64,000 nucleotides of DNA, taken from contig CM057454.1 in the NCBI GenBank assembly GCA_016271365.2, positions 458,643,501-458,707,500 on the forward strand, given 5' to 3'. Below are positions 57,230-64,000 of this stretch, in pieces. The DNA is from Neoceratodus forsteri (taxonomy: Eukaryota; Chordata; Ceratodontiformes; Ceratodontidae). Made by a program: the position numbers and the translations under genes. The notes under the pieces were generated by a model. That model was not told the origin of the DNA. It was given only the letters and a program-made list of their open reading frames with translations, and did no database searches. Position 1 is the first letter of the stretch. Every line of letters starts with the position of its first letter.

Positions 57230-57610
57230 CTCCTTCTGCCATTACATCCTCGGCTGTCCCCCATGCACTCATCACTGTGACCTATACTCCTCGCTCTTCT
57301 TTCCCTCTCTCCATGCCAGGCACCTATCTCACATCACCAATTTAGTTGGGAAGTTCTGGCTTGGTTCTCTGCTGCCCTATTTGTCCTCCCTCTTAGCAAA
57401 CCCACTCCCATCCAGCTACATCCTCCGTGCCTCCACCCACAGAAAACCCTTTCCCTCCCACCCTGGTGCACTACATCAGGCCACTCTGCATTCTCATACA
57501 AGTTTCCCAATACCTGGAACTCCCTCCTGCTAGAAATTTGCTCAGCACACTCCCACCATTCACTCTCATTCCTTCTCTGCAAGCACACTGTTCATTCCTG
57601 TAACTGCACC
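57230..57610 (+). pseudogene. LINE ORF2 C-terminal remnant
   Basis: The plus-strand frame encodes HPPCLHPQKTLSLPPW, then AFSYKFPNTWNSLLLEICSA and HHSLSFLLCKHTVHS. This fits the ending of L2/CR1-type proteins (aFs...P.lWNsLPl.iR.a.sl..Fk..LkThlf). Upstream RT is not recognisable. Downstream repeats and the tail at 60540 are probably its 3' UTR. Confidence 0.5.
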
Positions 57611-57664
57611 TAACCAACCCTCCTCTCCTTTCTCCCTTTCCACTTTACAATGTAGTTCTGTCCC

Positions 57665-58690
57665 CTTGTGGAGCTCTCCACATCCTGTGGGGATACAGTC
57701 CTCAGCTGCACCATATCCCCCCTCTTCCTACCCCAACACTCTGCCCCTTCACCTCCTCCCCTCCTCTCCCATTTCTCCTTCTGCTAGATCCAGTCCCTTG
57801 CAGGGTTCCCAGCATCCTGGAGGAACAGTTCTGTCTTGCACCCCCACGCCCCACTGCTCCCCTCCCCTTTTCCTCCCCTCCCCTCATCTCCTCGTTTGTC
57901 CCATTTCTACTGGGACCTGTCCCCTGCAGGGTTCTCTGCATCCTGAAGAGAATAGTTCTTGGCCTACCTACTCCTTCACTCTCTCTCTCTCTTGTCTCCC
58001 CCATACCTCTAAACCTCTTACCTCATGAATCAGGGACAAGGCTTAAAAAAATCAGGAACAAAGACCCCAAATCCGGGACACATCTTAAGGACTGGTACTA
58101 TTCACTCAGAAAGCTGATAGAATAAAGAAATCTGTGTTAGGATGCGTTTTCTGAAGAAGAACAAATCTGTAACTTTAATGTTTGACATTATTTTGTGCTT
58201 TAAATCCCCACTGTTCTGTCACAAAAACACACATTTTACAAGGGAAATTCTGAGGCAAAATCAGGGACATCCCTGAAAATCAGGGACAGTTGAGAAGTAT
58301 TCGTCTCCCTTCTGCCAGGTCCTGTCCTCTTGCTGGGTTAACAGCAACCTGAGGGGTATAGTTTCTCGGGTTTTCCCCCTTCTCTCCCTCCCTCCCCCCT
58401 ACCCTTCCATCTCCTCTTTCCGCTCCATATCTGCTAGGCCCCCCCTTGCTGGGTTCTCAGCATCCTGAAGGGGATCTAGTTCTTGACATCCCTCTCCCCT
58501 CCACCTCCTCTTCCTCTCCTTTTCTCCCAGATCCTGTCTCTTTGCAGGGTTCCCAGCATCCTGAAGGGAATTAGCTCTTGATTTACCTCTCCTTGCTTCC
58601 TCCTTCCCTTCTCCCCCCCTTCCCCCACCACCTCCACTTCTTGTGTTTCATCTCCACTCTTGTGTCTCCTTCTTAGCACTTAGTTACCTC
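57665..58690 (+). repeat. Tandem repeat, 96-132-bp units, in LINE 3' UTR
   Basis: TTGCAGGGTTCYCAGCATCC followed by TGAAGG and ATAGTTCTTG recurs near 57667, 57800, 57926, 58332, 58448 and 58544. The rest of each unit is pyrimidine-rich and variable in length. The interval between copies three and four contains the MITE at 58002-58302. Confidence 0.85.
58002..58302. mobile_element. hAT-like MITE, 8-bp target duplication
   Basis: The left end CATACCTCTAAACCT and the right end, reverse-complemented, GAATACTTCTCAACTG form a short imperfect TIR. GTCTCCCC (57994-58001) and GTCTCCCT (58303-58310) flank it. It interrupts a tandem-repeat array, so its boundaries are supported by the array. TCAGGGACA words recur inside. 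Confidence 0.62.
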
Positions 58691-58863
58691 CCAAGATCTA
58701 ACTGCACTTAGTAACTCATGTGCTCAGCCTGATACTTTTGCTCTCCTCCTGGCCTATATCATGCAGGTTACCTTCTCCAGGATTGCTACCTTATATGTTA
58801 TACCTGTATATTTGTCCTGTTTGCCCCTGTTATGCCCCACCCGCTGTCTCTGACTTTTTGCAC

Positions 58864-59045
58864 AGGGAGGCAGTATAGCGCTGTGGTTTAAGGCTCTGAG
58901 CTGCAGATCTGGAGACCTGGGTTTCAATCCCAGCCCCCACTTGCATACTGCGTGACCCTGAGCAAGTCACTAAACTCCCTGTGCTTCCAGGTCGCACCTG
59001 TAAACAAGCTTTCTGCTTAGTGTGCCACTCCTGGTTAAACAATTG
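58864..59045 (+). mobile_element. MIR-like (CORE-type) SINE, complete head
   Basis: The tRNA-like head GGAGGCAGTATAGCGCTGTG, A box TGGTTTAAGGC and B box GGGTTTCAATCCC are followed by the core CTGCGTGACCCTGAGCAAGT, then CACTAAACTCCCTGTGC. The tail is CGCACCTGTAAACAAGC and CACTCCTGGTTAAACAAT. It shares core and tail with 51330-51505. Confidence 0.9.
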
Positions 59046-59152
59046 AAACATTACTATATAACACTGTTCAACACGATACTGTCTGTTGCCTAAAATTTGC
59101 GCTGTATTGTATTAGTACCTCATCTCTTATACATTTGAATTTTGCACTGTAT

Positions 59153-60496
59153 GGGCAGGATTCACAAAGAAGATGTGCCCAGTGCATCTCGGCTGCCCTG
59201 ACACAGGGGAGATGCACTGAGTGCAAAATGGGCTATTCACAGAGGAGGCACAGGGAGATGCCCCCAGCGCATCCCATCTGTGAATAGCACAGATGCGCCC
59301 AACCCAGGATGCCCAGGAGCATCCCAGGCTGCTCCGGCGCATCCCCTATGACAGACTGTGAGCCCATTGGGGTTCAGGGCATCTCAGGATGCCCTGTGCC
59401 CAAAAATCGATCACAGCCAGGGGCATGCAAATGAGGCCATTAGGCATGCATGATGCAATGGGGCCAATAGCATGCCATTATAGCCCCATTTGCATAACGC
59501 TGGCTGGGATGCCCAGCAGAATGCACCGAACTGTGTCCACCACCCTCCCCGCCCGACCCCAGTCCAAGTCATGCTGCTCCCGGGTGGAGTTGAAAGAAAT
59601 GAATCCCCCCATGCCTCCATATGAAGCCGCACCCGGTGGCAGTAAATATGATGGCAACCCCAACACCTGTATGATGCCGCTCCCAGCACTGAATGAAATG
59701 AAGAACCCCTCCCAGCCCAAGCCCTCAGGTAATGCTGCCTAGCGGGCAGTGTGCCAATGCAGTCAGCTCCCAAGCACCCCAACCATCCCTCTCCCCCACC
59801 CAGCAGGATCCGCTGTCGGCGGGCAGCTCAATCCACCCGCATACCACCATGGCCCCCCACCGACAGAGCTGTCTGGGAATTACAGCAATCGTACAGCCTG
59901 AGCGGGAGGTTCTTCATTTCATTTGGTGCTGGGAGCAGCATCATATGTGTGGTGGTGGTGGGGGGTCTTCTTTACTACCACAGCCACCAGTGCGGCTCGT
60001 ATGTGGGCATGGGGGGAATCAGTACCATTGACGCCACTGGGAGTGGCTTTGTACGGGGGCTTGGGGGGGTGCACCATGTCCATTACCACTGCCAGGGGCA
60101 GTGTTGTATGGGGGCTTGGGGCTGGGGTGGGCTCACTGGACTGCCAGGGTAGGCGGACACCAGTGCAGCGGCCTGCCTGTAAGTGGCCACTGACATAAGT
60201 CTAGTTTTTTAGACTTATTTTCCTGTGGCGCATCCCCGGACTTGCCCTGGGGTTGTGCCATAGAATTTGGCTGTGAATGGGGCTGTGCCCAGTATGCATG
60301 GGCACACCCCCCATCACAGCCTCTCCGGATGTGCCGCATAGCATTACTGGTGGTATGTGGCACATCGGGTGTGTGCCGGTGCATCGGGGTTGTGCCAGCA
60401 CATTGGCACCCTGCCTGAATCGCATTTGGGCACATTTTGGGGATGCTCCAGTGCATCTCAGATGCACTGGGCATATTCCTTCTATGAATCCTGCCC
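59153..60496. mobile_element. Harbinger-like non-autonomous element, TAT target site
   Basis: The left end reads GGGCAGGATTCACAAAGAAG and the right end, reverse-complemented, GGGCAGGATTCATAGAAGGA. Both continue into TGCCCAGTGCATCT. TAT flanks each side (59150-59152, 60497-60499). The ends carry many GATGC/GCATC words. The interior holds an inverted repeat: about 59560-59745 reversed resembles 59890-60080 (GTTCTTCATTTCATT, GTGCTGGGAGC.GCATCATA). Several long frames (59389-59742, 59751-60152) are by-products of this GC-rich palindrome. No transposase is seen. Confidence 0.8.
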
Positions 60497-60539
60497 TATG
60501 TATCTTATTTTACTATATTTTTGCATATTTTACCCTTAT

Positions 60540-60632
60540 GTAACCCTCCTCCAAGGATGCTTCTGGAAACTACCTGTTTATAGCTCATGTTGTCTTTCCT
60601 GGCGAAACCTTTTCAAATAAATAAATAAAAAA
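60540..60632 (+). repeat. L2-like LINE tail
   Basis: GCTTCTGGAAACTACCTG, TTGTCTTTCCTGGCGAAACC and CAAATAAATAAATAAA. It is close to the tail at 25845 and probably ends the LINE whose C-terminus is at 57230. Confidence 0.75.
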
Positions 60633-60634
60633 AA

Positions 60635-60688
60635 TATATTGGAACATGCCTTTAATGATCGCAAAGTGCAATAGTATGTTCCAATATA
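60635..60688. repeat. Short inverted repeat
   Basis: TATATTGGAACAT and ATGTTCCAATATA, perfect 13-bp arms with a 28-base loop. Confidence 0.85.
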
Positions 60689-61257
60689 CCACTGGTTTGC
60701 TCCAGGCATTAATCAGCACCTGGAGTGAATATTTAATGAGCCCTTATCTGAACCTATGAATAACCTGGTCTTTGTCTCATGGTACCAAATCCCTAGCCGT
60801 AAATACTTTGTCATTGTGGCTGTGCCCATGATGTGCTGATCTGTGCAAAAACAAATCGAAGTGGCTGTAAAATACAGTGAAGGCTCCATGGTACACCTGA
60901 CAATTGATTTTTGGGCATGTAATCAAACCACTGATTACAGGTGTATCGCTGAATTTTTGGTGCCATTTCTTCATTCATCCTTTTGATGTAATGAACTTTG
61001 AGGTATTAACATGAAAGACACCATATACAGTAAATACAAATACAAATGGTATGTATTTATTGTGTGGTATACATACAGTACTGTACATATGTAAGGCCAT
61101 TTTATGTCGCGTCTCCTGTCCATTTACCTTAGGGTACAGGGTGCAACTATTTCACACCATCACCAGGATGATGTAGATCTTTGGGTTGGCTTCTGGGTAC
61201 TTTTCTCCTCATCAGTCAGACAGGTTTGCCTAACCAGTTTGTGCTGCCACAGAGGGA

Positions 61258-61312
61258 TTCTGATTACATCAGACCTTGAGAGCAAAGCTTGAGAGGTCTG
61301 ATGTAATCAGAA
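61258..61312. repeat. Hairpin, perfect 18-bp stem
   Basis: TTCTGATTACATCAGACC (61258-61275) and GGTCTGATGTAATCAGAA (61295-61312) with a 19-base loop. Confidence 0.95.
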
Positions 61313-61521
61313 GCCCAAGGTTTCTGGACAGGCTGTCTGGTTACGTGGTTGCCAAACCAGTTTTTTTTGTAGTGTGTAGTTTGTATTTTTTTATTAAATG
61401 AAAGTGTTTTCACAGTGCTTCATGGCAACAGAGAACATGCTGGTGGCTTCATTTCAGAACTTGAACTGATTGCCGTGCATGCGGTAGCAGTGTAAAAAAC
61501 AGCTGCCTAGAGGATTTCCAA

Positions 61522-61604
61522 TCAGCTGGAACCTTGTTGTACCATTGAAGGATACAACCACGTTCTATGACCTTTGAACTGTGGTACAACAAGGTTTCAG
61601 CTGA
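61522..61604. repeat. Hairpin, 24-bp stem, two mismatches
   Basis: The left arm starts TCAGCTGGAACCTTGTTG and the right arm ends CAACAAGGTTTCAGCTGA. The loop is 35 bases. Confidence 0.95.
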
Positions 61605-63232
61605 CTTGAAAATCAATGCAGAACAAACCATTACTATACACTATGAAAGAAAGAATACTGTGGTGCCTCCACCTAGAAAAAAATTTAAGTGGGCCTGTTG
61701 TCTGGTCAGTACAACCCCTTGGGATGCTGTACCTGCCCACCTCCCCACCGTGGTCACTCCTTCCACAGACTCCAAACACATGCATCAGTTCCCCCAAATT
61801 AGCATACAGTGAATTACTGAGGAGTCAATAATGAGATATGGCCTTAACAACAAGCACGACTTTATTTCAGGTCATACCTTGAAAGGAAAAGAAGTCAATC
61901 TCATAAGTCCTCACTCATGAGTCAATACTGTATTATCAGGCCATTCTTCTGTTGTCTTATGCAGACTTAGCAATTGCCTTGTGTTTCCGGTAGCCACTAC
62001 TAACAAGGCCCTTATCAGGAGAAGCTGAATTTTAGTTTCCTCTGGCTGTCACTAAATAAGCCCAACCAGAAACATCCTTTACACTCTGTGTCCACCTCGC
62101 ACAACAATACAGTACAGTAATAGAATGGTCATCCTGTACTGGAGGCTGCTCCCACCTGGTACCAGAATATTGCCCTCTTTTACTTATGGGAGCTACCTTA
62201 GACACAGCTCCTCAGTACCCAGAGACAAAGCATTGCAAACATATTGATGATACCATAGGTTCTCCAGCAGTGGTGCACGTTAACCCTTGTTTTGCCATGG
62301 ACTGATATATCAGTGCCGGATTCATTTACTTTCTAATTCTGTCTGCAGCCCAAGGGTTAATTTGAAGTAAGCAACATGCTCAAATGTTCCTCCCCAGTCC
62401 AAAGGTGATGCAATTACATAAATAGCTGAAACAAACCTTGAATGTAAGGTATTTGTAAGACCCTTGTCTAATGAGCAAATGCAACAAACACATTCCTAAA
62501 CAAGCAGTTGAATTCCTTTGGAGCTAATCAAGCTCTGATTTTGCTCATGATTCCCCTTCCTTGTCCTGCATGCCTCTAGACCTTGATCTCCCAGGGTACC
62601 TCTCAATCAGCTGGGCCACCTCTCTGGTCTTGCTTCAGTGTTTTTCAAGTGCTGGTGTCACTGGTTCCTTCTTGAGGTTTGGCTAGCTGTCTCCTCCCTA
62701 ACCACTGCATGTTTGTTTTGACTGATGTATCAAGGCTTTCAATCCTCCTGGGCATTCACAGCATGACACTTGGCTGTGTTGCCTGCTAACAGACCCTGCA
62801 GCAGCTCTGCTTCATCTGCTCTCCTCTCTCTTTCTTTGCACAGCTATGTGCTGGAACAGCCTCATCCTTTGTGCTGGGTAACACAAATGCCACTCTTTTC
62901 TTCACTAGAAACATTAGTCTATGGTAGCACAACTAGCTCTCTCCATCAGGACAACAGTCCTGCTTCTGTGAGCTCTCTCACTAATCTGCCCTCTGGCTAT
63001 ACATTCCCTGCTTCTTGACAGGCAAAAGTCCAAATCTCCTTGTATTGGTGACTGTTAATCATGTACAAGTACTCTTGGAGATCCAAATCATGACAGCCCA
63101 TTGGCAATACTAAAGGACACCAGAATTAGCACTAGTACAGCATGCCATAGACCTTGGCAGCTCAGCCTGCAGCCTGTCCCTCTGATTAGCTGATAGCCAG
63201 GGTCTGGAGTAGGCAAGATGGTGGCAGTCATG

Positions 63233-63650
63233 AAGTCAAGTCAAGTCAAACTTTATTTTTATAGCACCTTCCCAAACCAAGGTACTGTACATAAAACCAA
63301 GTACAACAATATAAACAGAATTAAAACAAAACATTAAAACAAATTATCCATATTTTGGGAAGGCTGAATCAAATAAATACGTTTTTAACTCAATTTTAAA
63401 CCTGTCGATGGTCAGGCATTCTCTCAACCGATGAGGCAGAGAATTCCACAGGGTTGGAGCAGAGAAAAAAAAAAAGCTTGAGAACCAGATGTCTTCAGTC
63501 GTACCTCCTGGGAATCTCCAGCAATCCCTCGCCGGTGGGGTGGAGGGGGCAGTAGGGTACAAGGAGATCTTGCAGGTAGCCGGGTCCCTGATCATGTAGG
63601 GCTTTAAAGGTTAGCAAACCAACCTTAAAGATGATCCACCACTCAGAGCC
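63233..63650 (-). pseudogene. L2-like LINE C-terminus and tail, minus strand
   Basis: Minus strand: FKALHDQGPGYLQDLLVPY, then after a damaged part FSAPTLWNSLPHRLRECLTI and FKIELKTYLFDSAFP. This is the usual ending of L2-type proteins. The 3' UTR ends CTATAAAAATAAAGTTTGAC followed by TTGAC pentamers (63233-63252), a tail style known from vertebrate L2/Rex-type LINEs. It differs from the AATAAA-tailed L2-like family elsewhere in the window, so it is another subfamily. It is truncated upstream near 63650. Confidence 0.75.
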
Positions 63651-64000
63651 GGACTGGCCTGGGGTGCCTGGGATGCTAATTGCATCCTGGCCTGTGTCGG
63701 TATGTGGCCTGTGCGCTGCTTGCTTTTGTGTTTTTATTATTTTTTTGACCACCTGCCCCATACCATCATATTGCAGATTGAGTTTTTTTTCCGGGTAGGT
63801 CTAAATAAATTAGTCAGCAGACTCAGAGCACCTCCGAGTACCATTAGGCTAGCAGCACACATATCGCGAGCCGAGCGGCAGACTATAATCAAGTAGTGGC
63901 GGCCAGGCCTCAAGAGATAGAGAGAGAGATGTAGACTGTCACTGTCTGTCTAAACAGGGGAAGGTGGGTCGAATCGGGCTACCCGCCATGCAGCGCCTAG
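63651..64000. other. Unassigned window edge
   Basis: No feature recognised. A GAGATAGAGAGAGAGA run lies near 63915. Confidence 0.4.

Larger units (their letters stand above)
60689..63235. other. Unassigned, with hairpins
   Basis: No coding domain. It contains two strong hairpins, listed separately. The stretch 61860-63050 has AATAAA on the minus strand near 61860 and could be an old LTR, but no partner is present. Confidence 0.4.

Noticed and set aside
57666..58028. 120-codon plus-strand frame
   Set aside because: It follows the pyrimidine-rich tandem repeat and is Ser/Pro/Leu-rich; it is a product of the repeat.
58864..58930. Possible functional tRNA gene
   Set aside because: A and B boxes are present, but the acceptor and anticodon stems do not pair properly and a MIR-type core with LINE-like tail follows, so it is a SINE.
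59389..60474. Several frames over 85 codons on both strands
   Set aside because: They lie in the GC-rich palindromic interior of the Harbinger-like element, overlap each other and have no domain.

Overview
This is vertebrate nuclear DNA made almost entirely of transposable elements. I find no intact host gene, no true tRNA or rRNA gene, no CRISPR array and no bacterial-style operon. The repeat mix is L1, CR1 and L2-like LINEs, MIR-like and other tRNA-headed SINEs, a Ty3/Gypsy remnant, an element with Ngaro/DIRS-type split direct repeats, and hAT-, Harbinger- and T2/Kolobok-like DNA elements. That mix suggests an amphibian, plausibly a caecilian; this is inference from repeat content, not proof. 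Nearly all coding stretches carry stops and frameshifts.

Layout. 1-1.3 kb: Ty3/Gypsy pol remnant. 2.28-5.61 kb: a hAT-like element with terminal inverted repeats, an imperfect 8-bp target duplication, a broken BED-finger reading frame and two internal tandem repeats. 7.0-8.1 kb: LINE fragment and a tRNA-headed SINE. 8.1-11.46 kb: L2-like LINE, minus strand. 11.59-15.34 kb: Ngaro-like element in A1-internal-B1-A2-B2 order with a gag-like frame. 16.3-23.1 kb: L1, minus strand, with ORF1, EN-RT ORF2 and a YY1-type site at its 5' end. 24-29 kb: LINE tails, a TG microsatellite and a CR1 end. 29.15-31.54 kb: CR1, plus strand, with an SGNH-esterase ORF1, cut off where a second minus-strand L1 (31.54-35.74 kb) begins. 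36.55-36.79 kb: a long hairpin.

37.7-47.5 kb is one plus-strand L1 ORF2 broken by nested insertions: a CR1 3' part, a minus-strand CR1 end joined to an L2-like tail, a TTAA-flanked T2/Kolobok-type MITE, and a long L2-like LINE (about 42.3-46.3 kb) with a mostly open RT and a 2A-like NPGP motif before its endonuclease. 47.9-50.6 kb: tandem duplications with GC-rich hairpins; one duplicated unit is split by a Harbinger-like element while its sister unit is an empty site. 51.3-53.5 kb: SINEs, LINE tails and the least repeat-like segment. 53.7-56.1 kb: CR1, minus strand. 57.2-60.6 kb: a LINE C-terminus with a tandemly repeated 3' UTR, interrupted by a hAT-like MITE, a MIR-like SINE and a second Harbinger-like element. 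63.2-63.65 kb: a minus-strand L2-like end.

The elements form families within the window. At least eight pieces share related LINE 3' tails, and the MIR-like SINEs end in a version of the same tail, as expected if SINEs use the LINE machinery. Duplications, inserted elements and an empty site give a partial relative order of events. All calls come from reading the sequence; no database search was run.
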